Shown here in pieces: positions 45,075 to 55,094 of a DNA stretch of 64,000 nucleotides. The translations under genes were made by a program, and so were the position numbers. The notes under the pieces were generated by a model, which was not told the origin of the DNA, searched no databases, and worked only from the letters and a program-made list of their open reading frames with translations. Numbering within the stretch: position 1 is the first letter of the stretch; the number at the start of each line of letters is the position of its first letter. The DNA is from Paludibacteraceae bacterium (GTDB lineage: Bacteria > Bacteroidota > Bacteroidia > Bacteroidales > Paludibacteraceae): positions 186,001-250,000 of the forward strand of contig CAJOEX010000005.1 in assembly GCA_905233415.1 (NCBI GenBank), given 5' to 3'.

Positions 45075-47351
45075 ATGCCGTATTGTGCACATTACATAAG
45101 ATTGGCAGTTATCAGGCCGTTTTTGGTCTGTCTTGTTGTGCTTTTTGCAGGGTGCAACGCCACTAAATATGTGCCCGAAAACGAGTATCTGCTCAACAAA
45201 GCCAAAGTAAAAGTTCTCGACAGCAAAGACGAATCCACTACGGGACTGGGTAATTATCTTCGTCAGAAACAAAATACCGAGGTTTTGGGCTTTTGGAAAC
45301 TTCAGCTCCATATCTACAATACTGCGCCTGCAGATACCACCACAAAATCAAAAAAACGCCTTGCCAAAAATGCCCATAAAATGGGTGAAGCGCCGGTTAT
45401 TTATGATCCTTCACTTACCGAAGTGTCCATCAATCAACTGGAACAGGCCATGCTCAACCGCGGCTTTTTCAATGCAGAAGTGGATACACAAACGGTCGTC
45501 AAGAAACGCAAAGTAAATCTGACCTATCTGGTCAAAGCCAATGAACCCTATTACATCCGCGATTACACGGTAAAACTGACACAACATGACTTGCAAAGGG
45601 CAGCACTTTCCAAAGCCTCGCTCATTCATAACGGCGACAGGTTTAGTGCAGAAACGTTGGATAACGAACGACAACGCATTGCTTCTGCCATGCGCCATGA
45701 CGGGTATTTTTACTTTGACAAATCAATGCTGGACTTTCGCGCAGACAGTTCCTATAACACCCACGAAGTCGCATTGGAACTGAAAATGCGGGATATCACC
45801 GACCAGTTGCCGGACTCAACTCGCAGCAAGATTTATACCCGCTATCGCATCAATCAGATTTGCTTCCACATGGACTATAATCCACGTCACCTGCCAACGG
45901 ACAAAGTCCTGACTCGAAATGTAGAGAACCAATATGTCTATTCGTTTATTGACAAGCCTTTGCTACGGCATAGAGTGTTGCGCAAGAACTGCAAATTCAA
46001 GCCGGGAGACATTTTTGACGAGGAAAAAGTGGAGCGTTCCTATGCCTTGCTTAATGCACTGGGACCGATTAAGTATGTGGATATCTCGTTTGAATCGGCT
46101 GGTGACGACCTGCTTGATTGCCACATCACCATTTCACGCAGCAAGCTCAATAGCGTTTCTGCGGAGATTGAAGGCACCTACTCTGCCGGAGATTGGGGCA
46201 TTGCAACAGGCTTGGGATATATCAACAGGAATATTTTCCGTGGGGCAGAAGAACTCTCGCTCAACGGCCGGTTCAGTTACGAATGGCGGCAGAACGGAGG
46301 ACGTGCCATCGAAGCTAAAGGAGAGGCTGGCCTGCTCTTCCCGAATAGTCTGAACCTCAAACTGGCATTCCAATACCAAAACAGACCGGATGAATTTATC
46401 CGCGACATTGCCAGTGCCGGACTTTACTATATGATTCGCCGTAATCCCAATTCCCACTGGCGGCATATATTCAACATCATTGACATCAACTACGTCTATC
46501 TTCCCTGGAAATCGGAAGAGTTCCAAACGAACATCATCAACAAATCCAGCGTGCTGAAATACAGTTACGAAGACCACTTCATCGTGGACTGGAGCTACAC
46601 CGGCATATATACAAGCCGTCAGCAACTCAAGCCGAACCGCAACTACCTCAAGTTCCAATACACCATCGAAACGGCAGGTAACTTGCTCTATGGCATTAGT
46701 ACCGCCGCCAAATTGGACAAGAATGAGGCGGGAGCATATGTATTGTGGAATATTCCGTTCGCACAGTATGCGAAGGCGGATGCAAACTTCACGTTCCACC
46801 ATGTGCTTGTGCCCGACCACCGGTTGGTTTATCATATCGGTATGGGCATTGTTGTGCCTTATCTCAATGCTACCTCTGTTCCGTTTGAGAAACGCTATTT
46901 CTCCGGCGGCTCGAATAGTGTCCGCGGTTGGCAGGCTCGCACACTCGGTCCGGGCGGATTCAAAGGTACAGGAGGCGGTCTGGTTTATGATATGCAGGCA
47001 GGTGATATTCGGCTCGACTTGAACCTTGAATACCGCTGGCATGTATGGAACTTCATCGAACTGGCGGCATTTACCGATGCGGGAAATATATGGACCATAC
47101 GCGAATATACCGGTCAGGAACACGGCGTTTTCCTTTGGGATGAATTCTACAGGCAGATTGCATGGTCTTATGGCGTAGGTATTCGTCTTGATTTCAGCAT
47201 TCTGATTTTCCGCGTGGACTTTGGTGTCAAACTTTACGACCCGACGCGTCTCTACGAAGACGGGGGTAGCAAAGTTTGGCGCACAGTCGGAAACGGTCTC
47301 TCATGGAAGGATGACATGACCTTCCACTTCGCCATCGGCTATCCTTTCTAA
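45075..47351 (+). CDS. BamA/TamA family outer-membrane protein (lipoprotein-type)
   Basis: A 758-residue protein beginning with a lipoprotein signal (CLVVLFAGCN, lipobox cysteine at residue 26). POTRA-like repeats occupy about 90-350 (VNLTYLVKANEPYYIRDYTV; CKFKPGDIFDEEKVERSYALL). A 16-stranded Omp85 barrel follows, with the late-strand motif GGSNSVRGWQARTLGPGGF and RLDLNLEYRWHV, ending FHFAIGYPF. Terminal Phe fits barrel insertion by BAM. Omp85 proteins insert or transport proteins in the outer membrane. Bacteroidetes have this lipidated variant besides the main BamA, and its partner TamB is not in the window. Confidence 0.9.
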   Translation: MPYCAHYIRLAVIRPFLVCLVVLFAGCNATKYVPENEYLLNKAKVKVLDSKDESTTGLGNYLRQKQNTEVLGFWKLQLHIYNTAPADTTTKSKKRLAKNAHKMGEAPVIYDPSLTEVSINQLEQAMLNRGFFNAEVDTQTVVKKRKVNLTYLVKANEPYYIRDYTVKLTQHDLQRAALSKASLIHNGDRFSAETLDNERQRIASAMRHDGYFYFDKSMLDFRADSSYNTHEVALELKMRDITDQLPDSTRSKIYTRYRINQICFHMDYNPRHLPTDKVLTRNVENQYVYSFIDKPLLRHRVLRKNCKFKPGDIFDEEKVERSYALLNALGPIKYVDISFESAGDDLLDCHITISRSKLNSVSAEIEGTYSAGDWGIATGLGYINRNIFRGAEELSLNGRFSYEWRQNGGRAIEAKGEAGLLFPNSLNLKLAFQYQNRPDEFIRDIASAGLYYMIRRNPNSHWRHIFNIIDINYVYLPWKSEEFQTNIINKSSVLKYSYEDHFIVDWSYTGIYTSRQQLKPNRNYLKFQYTIETAGNLLYGISTAAKLDKNEAGAYVLWNIPFAQYAKADANFTFHHVLVPDHRLVYHIGMGIVVPYLNATSVPFEKRYFSGGSNSVRGWQARTLGPGGFKGTGGGLVYDMQAGDIRLDLNLEYRWHVWNFIELAAFTDAGNIWTIREYTGQEHGVFLWDEFYRQIAWSYGVGIRLDFSILIFRVDFGVKLYDPTRLYEDGGSKVWRTVGNGLSWKDDMTFHFAIGYPF

Positions 47352-47373
47352 ATTTATATAAGGTGTAAGACCA

Positions 47374-47401
47374 ACTGACAAGGCTCTGCCATTTTGTCAG
47401 T
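47374..47401. promoter_or_regulatory. Inverted repeat upstream of clpB
   Basis: ACTGACAA (47374-47381) and its exact reverse complement TTGTCAGT (47394-47401) are separated by 12 bp, 60 bp upstream of the clpB ATG. No clear TAnnTTTG box is seen between here and the gene, only AACTTTTG at 47425-47432 or so. It may be a heat-shock operator, but it is not the CIRCE sequence. Confidence 0.5.
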
Positions 47402-47460
47402 CAATTTGTCTTTGGTACAACTTTTGACGGATAACGGGCAAATGATTAAATGCTACAACT

Positions 47461-49584
47461 ATGGAAAAGAGAGAAAACTTAAACAAATTTGCCATCAACC
47501 TCTGTGAGAGGGCGCAGCAAGGCAAACTCGACCCTGTTATCGGTCGTGACGATGAAATCCGTCGGGTGCTGCAGATATTGAGCCGGCGGACGAAGAATAA
47601 CCCTATATTAATAGGAGAACCCGGTGTCGGAAAGACTGCTATCGCGGAAGGTCTGGCACATCGTATCGTTCGCGGAGATGTTCCCGAGAACTTGAAAAAG
47701 AAACTGATTTACTCGCTTGATATGGGTGCGCTTATTGCGGGCGCAAAGTATCAGGGTGAGTTCGAAGAACGTCTGAAAGGCGTTATTAACGAGGTTGTCC
47801 AAGCCGCAGGTGAGATTATCCTCTTTATTGATGAGATTCACACGCTGGTCGGTGCAGGCAAGTCTTCCGGCGCGATGGATGCCGCAAACATCCTCAAACC
47901 TGCTTTGGCACGTGGTGAACTCAGAGCCATCGGCGCAACCACGCTGGATGAGTATCAAAAGTACTTTGAGACCGACAAGGCATTGGAACGCCGTTTCCAG
48001 AAAGTGATGATTGACGAGCCGGACGAGGCAGCTACGATTTCCATTCTGCGTGGTTTGAAAGAGCGCTACGAGACACACCACAAAGTGCGTATCAAGGATG
48101 ATGCCTTGATTGCAGCAGTGACACTGTCAGCACGGTATATCACGGACCGTTACCTGCCCGACAAGGCTATTGACTTGGTAGATGAAGCTGCTGCGAAACT
48201 ACGTCTGGAAGTGGATTCCAAGCCGGAAGAGATAGATAATCTTGACCGCCAAATCAAACAGCTTGAAATTGAGCGCGAGGCAATCAAGAGAGAAAAGGAC
48301 GAGGACAAACTGGCAACCATAAAAGCCCAACTCACCAAACTCAACGAAGAGCGCAACAAACTCAATGCCCAATGGGAAAAAGAGAAAGGCTATGTGGCAA
48401 CCATTCAGAACGAGAAAGCGAATATTGAGCAGATGAAGCACCAAGCCGAATTAGCAGAACGCGAGGGTGACTACGGTAAAGTGGCGGAAATCCGTTATGG
48501 CAAGCTCCAACAAGCCGAGGCGAACATCAAAGCCGCACAGGATGCATTGCGTAATATTTCCACTGCCAGCGGCAACGGACCGCTTATTGACGAGGAAGTC
48601 GATGAAGACGATATCGCCGAAGTGGTTGCACGTTGGACGGGTATTCCCGTGAACAAGATGATGCAATCCGAACGCGACAAACTGCTGCATCTTGAAGAAG
48701 AACTGCACAAACGTGTCATAGGTCAAGATGCTGCCATTGAGGCAGTCAGCGACGCTATTCGCCGCAGTCGTGCAGGCTTGCAGGACCCGAAACGACCAAT
48801 CGGCAGTTTCATCTTCCTCGGCACAACCGGTGTCGGCAAGACCGAACTGGCAAAAGCCTTGGCGGACTACCTCTTTGACGACGAGAATATGATGACCCGT
48901 ATTGATATGTCCGAATATCAGGAGAAGTTCTCGGCGACTCGTCTTATTGGAGCGCCTCCAGGATATGTCGGTTACGATGAAGGCGGTCAACTGACCGAAG
49001 CCATCCGCCGCAAACCATACTCTGTTGTGCTGTTCGACGAGATTGAGAAAGCCCATCCGGATGTGTTCAATGTATTGCTGCAAGTGTTGGACGACGGACG
49101 TTTGACCGACAATAAAGGTCGTGTGGTGAACTTTAAGAACACCTTGATTATCATGACCTCCAACCTTGGTTCGCAACTTATCCGCGAAAACGCAGAGAAA
49201 GGCGTGGATGAGGAAACAACCAAACAGCAAGTGCTTGAAATGCTCCGTCAGACTATCCGGCCTGAGTTCCTTAACCGTATTGACGAAACGATTATCTTCT
49301 CGCCGCTCAACGAAACACAGATTCGCGACGTGGTCAGCCTGCAAATCACTGCCATCCATCAGATGCTGGAGAAGCAAGGTATCGACCTGCGTGTTACGAA
49401 TGATGCCATCGACTATATTGCCAAGGAAGGTTACGACCCGCAATTTGGTGCACGGCCTGTCAAGAGGGCTTTGCAACGGCTGGTACTTAACGAATTGTCG
49501 AAGCAGATTATTTCCGGTAAAGTAGATAGTAAACGTCCTGTGATTGTCGAGCTCCGCGACGGCGAACTGCACTTCAAGAACTAA
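47461..49584 (+). CDS. clpB: ATP-dependent disaggregase ClpB, naturally lacking the N-domain
   Basis: A 707-residue Hsp100 starting where the first AAA+ module begins ([24 protein letters not shown]). NBD1 has GEPGVGKT at 52-59 and [12 protein letters not shown]; the coiled-coil M domain at about 255-385 marks it as ClpB rather than ClpA/ClpC; NBD2 has GTTGVGKT near 455 and [13 protein letters not shown]. With DnaK it pulls apart aggregates. Ordinary ClpB proteins have about 860 residues. The ~150-residue Clp_N domain is absent and the 109 bp upstream hold no remnant, so the short form is the only product. E. coli makes a comparable short form by internal initiation. Confidence 0.94.
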   Translation: MEKRENLNKFAINLCERAQQGKLDPVIGRDDEIRRVLQILSRRTKNNPILIGEPGVGKTAIAEGLAHRIVRGDVPENLKKKLIYSLDMGALIAGAKYQGEFEERLKGVINEVVQAAGEIILFIDEIHTLVGAGKSSGAMDAANILKPALARGELRAIGATTLDEYQKYFETDKALERRFQKVMIDEPDEAATISILRGLKERYETHHKVRIKDDALIAAVTLSARYITDRYLPDKAIDLVDEAAAKLRLEVDSKPEEIDNLDRQIKQLEIEREAIKREKDEDKLATIKAQLTKLNEERNKLNAQWEKEKGYVATIQNEKANIEQMKHQAELAEREGDYGKVAEIRYGKLQQAEANIKAAQDALRNISTASGNGPLIDEEVDEDDIAEVVARWTGIPVNKMMQSERDKLLHLEEELHKRVIGQDAAIEAVSDAIRRSRAGLQDPKRPIGSFIFLGTTGVGKTELAKALADYLFDDENMMTRIDMSEYQEKFSATRLIGAPPGYVGYDEGGQLTEAIRRKPYSVVLFDEIEKAHPDVFNVLLQVLDDGRLTDNKGRVVNFKNTLIIMTSNLGSQLIRENAEKGVDEETTKQQVLEMLRQTIRPEFLNRIDETIIFSPLNETQIRDVVSLQITAIHQMLEKQGIDLRVTNDAIDYIAKEGYDPQFGARPVKRALQRLVLNELSKQIISGKVDSKRPVIVELRDGELHFKN

Positions 49585-49586
49585 AC

Positions 49587-50576
49587 TTACTTTCTGACAA
49601 TAATCCAAATGATGATGGGCGCACCGAAGAGTGCGCTCATTGTTGATATGGGCAGCGGATAAGTAAACACGTTGCAGATAATGTCACAGACAAGCAACAG
49701 ATTGGCGCCAATAAGCGCAGAGGAAGCAGCCGTAATGCGGTGGTTTGATGTGCTAAAAATGCCTCTTGCGATATGCGGAACAGCCACTCCGACAAAGGCA
49801 ATCGGCCCGCAGAAAGCCGTTATGCCGCCGGCAAGAAGACAGGTCGCAATAACAATCAATGTGCGGGTACGTTCCACATTCACGCCCAACGAACGGGCAT
49901 AATTTTCGCCCAACAGCAAACCGTTCAGCGGCTTGACAAGGAACAGCACAAGAATCGCACCGACAAGCATTGTAACAGCCAAAATCGTCAGTTCCGTCCA
50001 TCCGACAGATGACAACGAGCCAAGCGTCCAAACAATAAACAACTTGAGCGCATCGGGATTGGCAAAGTTCTGAATCAAACTGACCAATGCACCGGCAATC
50101 GAACCAATCATCATTCCGACAATCAGCAAACTGACGTTGTTCTTAACCTTGCGGGAAACGGCAAGCACCAGCAAAAGCACCGCAAGCGCACCAATCACAG
50201 CTGCCGTCGCAACAGCCACTTGCCCCATCGCAAGAAGGTGCAATCCGGTCATTGTGGAAGCCATCGTCACCAACGCAACGCCCAATCCGGCACCGCTGCT
50301 GACGCCCAAAATATACGGTCCTGCCAACGGATTGCGGAAAAGCGTCTGCATCATCAAACCGCTGACAGACAACGCCGCACCGGCAAGAATGGCAGTAAGT
50401 GCACGCGGCAGACGAAGATTGATGAAAAGTTGCTGCCCTAATGCCGTCAAACCTTCTCCCCTACTCCACAAACCGTCCGACAAAAGCCAGACGCTTCCGG
50501 AGCAGATGTCCAGCACAAACAGTCCTGCCAAAAGCAAAAGAAACGCAAGAAATATGAGCTTGTTGTTTAGTCGCAT
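49587..50576 (-). CDS. FecCD/BtuC family ABC transporter permease
   Basis: A 329-residue permease with about ten membrane helices and family motifs LRLPRALTAILAGAALSVSGLMMQTLFRNPLAGPYILGVSSGAGLG, GENYARSLGV (the loop that contacts the ATPase) and GPIAFVGVAVPHIAR. It imports iron-siderophores, haem or cobalamin together with an ATPase and a binding protein. Neither partner is adjacent: convergent clpB ends 2 bp away and the upstream neighbour is a universal stress protein overlapping by 10 bp. The substrate is therefore unknown. Confidence 0.9.
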   Translation of the reverse strand: MRLNNKLIFLAFLLLLAGLFVLDICSGSVWLLSDGLWSRGEGLTALGQQLFINLRLPRALTAILAGAALSVSGLMMQTLFRNPLAGPYILGVSSGAGLGVALVTMASTMTGLHLLAMGQVAVATAAVIGALAVLLLVLAVSRKVKNNVSLLIVGMMIGSIAGALVSLIQNFANPDALKLFIVWTLGSLSSVGWTELTILAVTMLVGAILVLFLVKPLNGLLLGENYARSLGVNVERTRTLIVIATCLLAGGITAFCGPIAFVGVAVPHIARGIFSTSNHRITAASSALIGANLLLVCDIICNVFTYPLPISTMSALFGAPIIIWIIVRK

Positions 50577-51133
50577 AAACTGAACAAATCGGCACGGGGA
50601 TTGATAAGCATAACGGGCACTTGACTACGCTGGATGGCATGGCGTTCGGGCGGACCGAAAAGGATGTCGTCCAAGCCATATTCGCGGGAAGCGGTAAGTA
50701 CAAGCAGTTGATGTCCGGTTTCGGTTTGACGCTCCACGGCTTCTTTGTACAGCGAAAAACTGTCTTTGCGAGCCTCCTGAATCTCGTATGTTATTGGCGT
50801 GCCGGTTTTTTCGGAAACGGATTCAATACGCGTTTTGATGCGATTGATGTTCTGCTGTGCATGCGAACCGTAGTCATGCGCTTTTAATAATATAAGGTGC
50901 GCACCTGTTTTGCGGGCAAGGTAGGTACAGATTTCCGCTTTGTAGGTTTCCTCCTCTAACATCGTCACAGGCACAAGAATACGGTTAAGTTGCAGTATTT
51001 CGCGCATGGTGGGCGTCACAAAGACATACGGACGGCGCTCTTCGCGGCAGTCGTCCAATGCTTTTTGTATCTCACGCTTGCTATTCGCACACGCAATCAG
51101 GCGGATGTCCTCGTTATTTTCCCAAATCAGCAT
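50567..51133 (-). CDS. Universal stress protein (UspA-like) domain protein
   Basis: The 188-residue protein has one UspA-like domain at about 48-188: [14 protein letters not shown], a middle region with HLILLKAHD, and [37 protein letters not shown]. The end lacks a clear ATP-binding GxxGS; it has LFGPPERHA instead. The first 45 or so residues are an extra segment. Such proteins are linked to stress survival, but no exact activity is known. It overlaps engB by 20 bp and the permease gene by 10 bp, suggesting coupled translation. Confidence 0.7.
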   Translation of the reverse strand: MLIWENNEDIRLIACANSKREIQKALDDCREERRPYVFVTPTMREILQLNRILVPVTMLEEETYKAEICTYLARKTGAHLILLKAHDYGSHAQQNINRIKTRIESVSEKTGTPITYEIQEARKDSFSLYKEAVERQTETGHQLLVLTASREYGLDDILFGPPERHAIQRSQVPVMLINPRADLFSLCD

Positions 51134-51752
51134 TGATGGTTTCGATATAATGGATTAGTTCTTCCGCGCCGTCGCCTTTCTCGGCGGAGGTGATAAATAT
51201 CGGCGGCAACTCTTCCCACGTTTCGAGAAGCGTCTGCTTGTATGCCCCTACATTCTCGGATAATCGGCCCTTGCCGACTTTGTCAGATTTGGTAAAGACA
51301 ATGGCAAAAGGCACTTCGTTTTCGCCAAGCCACTGCATAAATTCGAGGTCAATCTTCTGCGGTGCCAAACGGCAATCCACCAGCACGAACAAACTGACCA
51401 ACTGCTCACGCAGCAGGCAGTAACGCTCAATCATTTTGCGCAGTTGTTCCCGCTGCTTTTGTCCCGTTTGCGCAAATCCGTAACCCGGAAGGTCCACCAA
51501 ATGCCATGCGCATTTGCCATTTGAAGATTTGAAAATTTGAGGATTTGACGATTCCACCAGGAAATGATTGATTAGCAGCGTCTTTCCCGGCTTTTGGGAG
51601 GTCTTGGCAAGTTTCGGATTATGGCACAGCATATTTATCAGCGAAGACTTGCCCACATTCGACCGTCCGATAAACGCATATTCGGGCAACGTGCTTTTCG
51701 GGCACGTTGCCACATCCGGATTGGATATTATGAATTCTGCGCTGGTAATCAT
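51114..51752 (-). CDS. engB: Ribosome biogenesis GTPase EngB (YihA/YsxC)
   Basis: A 212-residue GTPase: G1 GRSNVGKSS at 29-37, G2 around KPGKT, G3 DLPGYGFA at 87-94, G4 TKSDK, G5 TSAEKGDG. It acts in assembly of the large ribosomal subunit. Residues 67-81 ([18 protein letters not shown]) have no counterpart in the usual fold, where a short beta turn joins NHFL to [10 protein letters not shown]; they are written by an 8-bp tandem array. The ATG overlaps the stop of the upstream secreted-protein gene (TAATG). Confidence 0.94.
   Translation of the reverse strand: MITSAEFIISNPDVATCPKSTLPEYAFIGRSNVGKSSLINMLCHNPKLAKTSQKPGKTLLINHFLVESSNPQIFKSSNGKCAWHLVDLPGYGFAQTGQKQREQLRKMIERYCLLREQLVSLFVLVDCRLAPQKIDLEFMQWLGENEVPFAIVFTKSDKVGKGRLSENVGAYKQTLLETWEELPPIFITSAEKGDGAEELIHYIETINADLGK
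51511..51555. repeat. 8-bp tandem array inside engB
   Basis: Units ATTTGAAG, ATTTGAAA, ATTTGAGG and ATTTGACG, preceded by ATTTGCC, lie in frame between the G2 and G3 regions of EngB and add about 15 residues to a surface turn. Confidence 0.82.
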
Positions 51753-54145
51753 TATTCCGCCACCACTCTACCCGTCATATCGTAGGTCTTGCCGTCGCGG
51801 ATAATCAGAATCTGTCCGTTGCGCAGAACCTTCATCGTATGCAAGGATTCCGGCGTACCTGCCATTTCTTCGATATCCGTTGAAGCGGATCCCGTAATGG
51901 CAAACATCGGTCCGGCTACGTCATAAGACATCTGTTCGCCACTTGCGGTATATGCAGTTACAAACCAGCCGAATACAACCGTTCTTTCCTCGGAGAGCGT
52001 ATAAGTGGCGGTGAACTTGCCTTCGTTGGCGTTCACCACGCTATTCATCATTATGTCGCCACCAATCTCATAAAGGATAATGTTGCTTGCAGCCACATCT
52101 GCATGTGCTTCCCACGTCATGGTAGCCTGCTTGCCGCTAACAGTTACTTGGAGGTTCTGCGGATCGTAATACGGCGTAATGATTTCGAACGAATCATCGC
52201 TGTGTGCTTCGGCTAACAATACGTCATTGGAAGTATAGACATACAGCGACCAGTAATGGTTACCCGAGAGATAGAACTTCTGCGTAAATGTTGTACCGGT
52301 TATGTTCTTGAATTCCAGATCACCCACCGCCAAGGTATAATGGTCCACGCCAATCAGACTGCTTGCTTGATCCCATGTGAACGTAACGGTTTGCTGGTCT
52401 GCGTCAACAACCGCCTGCAGATTCGAAGGGATATAGATATTCGGATAAATTTCTATCGTACCTTCCACTGATTCTGCTACTTGCTGGCTGTTCTCATTCA
52501 GCGGAGTTACGCGATAATCGTAGTCGGCTTTTTCGGTAAACGGCATAGCGAACAGGAATGCATTGTTTCCTTCGTAGTGGGCATAGGCAATTGTCTGATA
52601 ATAGGCTCCTACTCCGTTTTTGCGTGCCTCTAACTGATAGTACGGCGCATAATCGTTGGCTGTCAGAGTGATTTTCAATGTACCCATCAGAGACTCCGCC
52701 TCGATATGGGTGATGCGGTAGTCGTGGTCAGGAGCATCGCAATCGGCTTCCTCCAGTTCCCAGGCATGCCACCGCTGATACTGCATCTCGAAGCATGCTT
52801 TGTTGGTGGAGATTATCGGCGACGACGTTGAGTTACTGCCGGAGGCATCCGGTGTGTTGCATACGCGGAAGCGGATTGCCGACTTGTCGGTGGTTATCGT
52901 CTTGGTGAACCATACGCCGCCTGCATCCTGGTCGGCTTTGACAAATGCATGTGTTTCGGTTTCTACGTCCCACCATTCAAACCATACGCCGAAGGTGATA
53001 TCCATATCGTTATCCGACGGAATAAGGGCATTCAGCTCCACGTCGCCTAATGCCGGCAAACCGCTTACAGTCACCGTCGGATAGGCTTCTGCAATCATAT
53101 TGCCGCCGGCATCGAGAGCGAAGAACGAAATGTCATAAACACCGTTTCCTTTCAGGCCGTCAACCGTCAACGTATATTTGCCATCCGCAGCGGGCATATA
53201 TTCAGGTAGAACTGTGAAGTCCTTAAACGGCGCAAAGGCATATTCAATCTGCACATCATACCTTGTTACGTCACCTGCGTGCTGCCACGAAATCTCGATG
53301 GTATTATCCTTCTCCACGGCTTTGAGGGATTCCTCTATGATTTTTCCGATGCCCTTAAAGTTGATATCCACATCTTTTTCAAACATCTGAACGTAAGGCA
53401 ACATATCCGTTCCGTCATAATAACAGGGATAAAACACAATTGTTCCTATATGAAGGTCTTCCGTTCCGGTATAGTTATAAGTAAACTTTTCCTCGGTTAC
53501 GGTGATATAATCATCGTAAAACCAACTATAGGTATCATCCATAATGCTGATAGCATAACTGGGAGCCAGATTATTCGCGGTCCAGGTGATTGTCACACCG
53601 TTACCGATATCCTGCACATCCCAGGATGTGATGCTGTAATCATGGTCTTCTGTTTCTGCGGCAACTTCAGCGCAGGCAAAGATTCTGTTACCGGCCGCGT
53701 CAGCGTCTGCCATTGCCAGCAGTTCGAGGTATAGTTCCGGTTTGTCTTTGGCGACATATGAATCAGGAGAACTGCCCATAATAAACGTTTTGTCGGAAGT
53801 TGTGGATGACGTTTTAGTAGAGATGTCATACGTAAATCTCGTTTCGTCCGGGATGATAACGGTTGCACTCCACCAACGGGAAGTTCCTTCGCGCGTCAAA
53901 AGGATGTCTGTGGCCTGGGTTTGTCTTTTGGGCGTCTGCGGGGCTTTCAGTGCCTGCGAGGCTTTCTGCACCTGCGGCGATTTGATGGAACCACCACCGG
54001 TATAAGCCGTCCAAGAGAAAACGACATCGCCGTCTGTAGAGAATTCCGAATCGGTCGGAATAAGCAGGTGAACATTAACATTGGCTGCATTCAGCAAACA
54101 GAACGAACATGCCATAATGGCAAACAAAAGAGTAATTTTTTTCAT
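51752..54145 (-). CDS. Secreted multi-domain beta-sandwich protein with RDG-type C-terminal tail
   Basis: A 797-residue protein with a signal peptide ([20 protein letters not shown]). The remainder is low in cysteine and rich in Asp, Thr and Tyr, with repeated fibronectin-III-like stretches ([70 protein letters not shown]) and two related [19 protein letters not shown] segments. Residues about 55-77 ([18 protein letters not shown]) form a low-complexity insert similar in flavour to the DnaX linker. It ends [20 protein letters not shown], the tail shared with other secreted proteins here. No catalytic motif is visible. It is probably a surface or exported binding protein. It heads the run with engB, the stress protein and the permease. 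Confidence 0.75.
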   Translation of the reverse strand: MKKITLLFAIMACSFCLLNAANVNVHLLIPTDSEFSTDGDVVFSWTAYTGGGSIKSPQVQKASQALKAPQTPKRQTQATDILLTREGTSRWWSATVIIPDETRFTYDISTKTSSTTSDKTFIMGSSPDSYVAKDKPELYLELLAMADADAAGNRIFACAEVAAETEDHDYSITSWDVQDIGNGVTITWTANNLAPSYAISIMDDTYSWFYDDYITVTEEKFTYNYTGTEDLHIGTIVFYPCYYDGTDMLPYVQMFEKDVDINFKGIGKIIEESLKAVEKDNTIEISWQHAGDVTRYDVQIEYAFAPFKDFTVLPEYMPAADGKYTLTVDGLKGNGVYDISFFALDAGGNMIAEAYPTVTVSGLPALGDVELNALIPSDNDMDITFGVWFEWWDVETETHAFVKADQDAGGVWFTKTITTDKSAIRFRVCNTPDASGSNSTSSPIISTNKACFEMQYQRWHAWELEEADCDAPDHDYRITHIEAESLMGTLKITLTANDYAPYYQLEARKNGVGAYYQTIAYAHYEGNNAFLFAMPFTEKADYDYRVTPLNENSQQVAESVEGTIEIYPNIYIPSNLQAVVDADQQTVTFTWDQASSLIGVDHYTLAVGDLEFKNITGTTFTQKFYLSGNHYWSLYVYTSNDVLLAEAHSDDSFEIITPYYDPQNLQVTVSGKQATMTWEAHADVAASNIILYEIGGDIMMNSVVNANEGKFTATYTLSEERTVVFGWFVTAYTASGEQMSYDVAGPMFAITGSASTDIEEMAGTPESLHTMKVLRNGQILIIRDGKTYDMTGRVVAE

Positions 54146-54216
54146 GATTGTTATATTTATTGGGTTTATAAATTAAATTTTCAAATACGTTTTGTGTATA
54201 ACTTCCAAATCCGCTG

Positions 54217-54248
54217 CAAAGGTAGCAAAAATTTTTTGAAGTACCAAA
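54217..54248 (-). promoter_or_regulatory. Promoter of the secreted multi-domain protein-engB operon
   Basis: Minus-strand TTTG (54245-54248), a 20-nt spacer and TACCTTTG (54217-54224). The leader is about 66 nt. Confidence 0.76.
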
Positions 54249-54274
54249 TAAATCGGCAGAAAAATGCCTTTTGC

Positions 54275-54306
54275 ACAAAAAATGCGGCATCCGCCGCACT
54301 TTTTGC
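54275..54306. terminator. Bidirectional terminator after the toxin-antitoxin region
   Basis: TGCGGC (54283-54288), loop ATCC, GCCGCA (54293-54298), flanked by a run of A on the left and T on the right. It would end minus-strand transcription coming from the toxin-antitoxin operon. Confidence 0.8.
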
Positions 54307-54323
54307 GTTAAAGAGTTAAAATG

Positions 54324-54340
54324 GTTTCGCGGTGCGAAAC
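54324..54340. repeat. Short perfect inverted repeat
   Basis: GTTTCGC, loop GGT, GCGAAAC, flanked by two similar sequences GTTAAAGAGTTA and GTTAAATAGTTA. It sits just beyond the stop of the orphan tail fragment. Confidence 0.55.
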
Positions 54341-54349
54341 GTTAAATAG

Positions 54350-54400
54350 TTACCTTACTTCCTGACCTTGCACAGTGTAGGTGTGACCGTCGCGGAGATA
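54350..54400 (-). pseudogene. Orphan C-terminal tail fragment of a secreted protein gene
   Basis: Read in the antitoxin frame directly after its stop codon, these 51 bp encode YLRDGHTYTVQGQEVR and a stop. This is the conserved tail of the secreted proteins of this window; it is closest to that of the LRR protein at 55258 (YILRDGHTYTVTGAEVK). Twenty-three bases (54375-54397) are identical to 55283-55305 in that gene. No start codon or body belongs to it. It looks like the leftover 3' end of a lost gene, now fused behind the toxin-antitoxin module. Confidence 0.75.
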
Positions 54401-54706
54401 TTAACAAAGAGCAACACGGCCAATAGAAGGGATATCCAAAGCAACCGATTGGTTGAGCGCTTTGAAGAGCCTTCCAATGGTAGCCAATGTCAGATTCTTG
54501 CCATTTTCCAAACGGGAAATCTGGGCTTTTTGGACTCCGACCAACTCTCCCAGTTGCTCTTGAGATAACGATTGAGCTTGGCGAGCCTTTCGAATGGCTT
54601 CTCCCACTAACATCAACTCAACTTGTTCATCGTATTCGTTACGTGCCGGTGTGCCTTTTACGCCGACATGTTTGTCAACCATTTGTTCTTGAGTGTAAAA
54701 TTGCAT
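54401..54706 (-). CDS. XRE-family HTH antitoxin (HigA-like)
   Basis: A 101-residue protein. A helix-turn-helix lies at about residues 36-88: GEAIRKARQAQSLSQEQLGELVGVQKAQISRLENG, with ISRLENGK typical of XRE proteins. The N-terminal 30 residues are probably the toxin-binding or flexible part. It would repress its own operon and neutralise the toxin encoded 12 nt upstream on the same strand. Toxin-before-antitoxin order fits the HigBA type. The stop codon is followed in frame by the orphan tail fragment, so the last residues (IPSIGRVALC) may have been reshaped by the junction. Confidence 0.87.
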   Translation of the reverse strand: MQFYTQEQMVDKHVGVKGTPARNEYDEQVELMLVGEAIRKARQAQSLSQEQLGELVGVQKAQISRLENGKNLTLATIGRLFKALNQSVALDIPSIGRVALC

Positions 54707-54718
54707 AATCAGGCCTCC

Positions 54719-55066
54719 TTATTTTTGGTTAAAATAAATATTCTTAATGCTTATAGCATGTGAGATTTCATGCAGCGGGGTCTTTTGGGACTTCTTTATG
54801 AAACCATGCGTAGCGATGACTAGCGTATTTTGCCCATCCCTCTTATCCCAAAACGCTAATAGGCGATAATAAGTATTATCAAATAGTGTACGAAACTCCC
54901 ATATATCTGTATCTCCTAATTTCTTAAACAATTCATTATTGTTGGAGTAGGACGCTTTCAAAACGTTGTACAATATTTTTGCACGCACCTTCTCTTTTTG
55001 GCTTTCAAGAAAAGCGTCCGCCTCTTCAGAATACAGAACCTTAAATTTTGGCTTTTGTTCCGACAT
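54719..55066 (-). CDS. RelE/HigB-like (Gp49 family) toxin
   Basis: A 115-residue protein with the RelE/ParE-like fold features: FKVLYSEEADAFLESQ, KILYNVLKA, then LGDTDIWEFRTLFDNTYYRLLAFWDKRD and ATHGFIKKSQKTPLHEI. EFR, YRLLAF and GFIKKSQKTP are usual for Gp49-like HigB toxins, which cut mRNA on the ribosome. It is the first gene of the pair, with a promoter 29 nt upstream, and is followed by the antitoxin after 12 nt. Confidence 0.87.
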   Translation of the reverse strand: MSEQKPKFKVLYSEEADAFLESQKEKVRAKILYNVLKASYSNNNELFKKLGDTDIWEFRTLFDNTYYRLLAFWDKRDGQNTLVIATHGFIKKSQKTPLHEISHAISIKNIYFNQK

Positions 55067-55094
55067 AAATCCTTCGTTTTTTCAATTTCGGCGG

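Noticed and set aside
45003..45311. N-terminal extension of the TrmH-type methyltransferase
   Set aside because: It would run through both divergent promoters and into the BamA/TamA-like gene. The conserved protein starts at 45002 or 44996.
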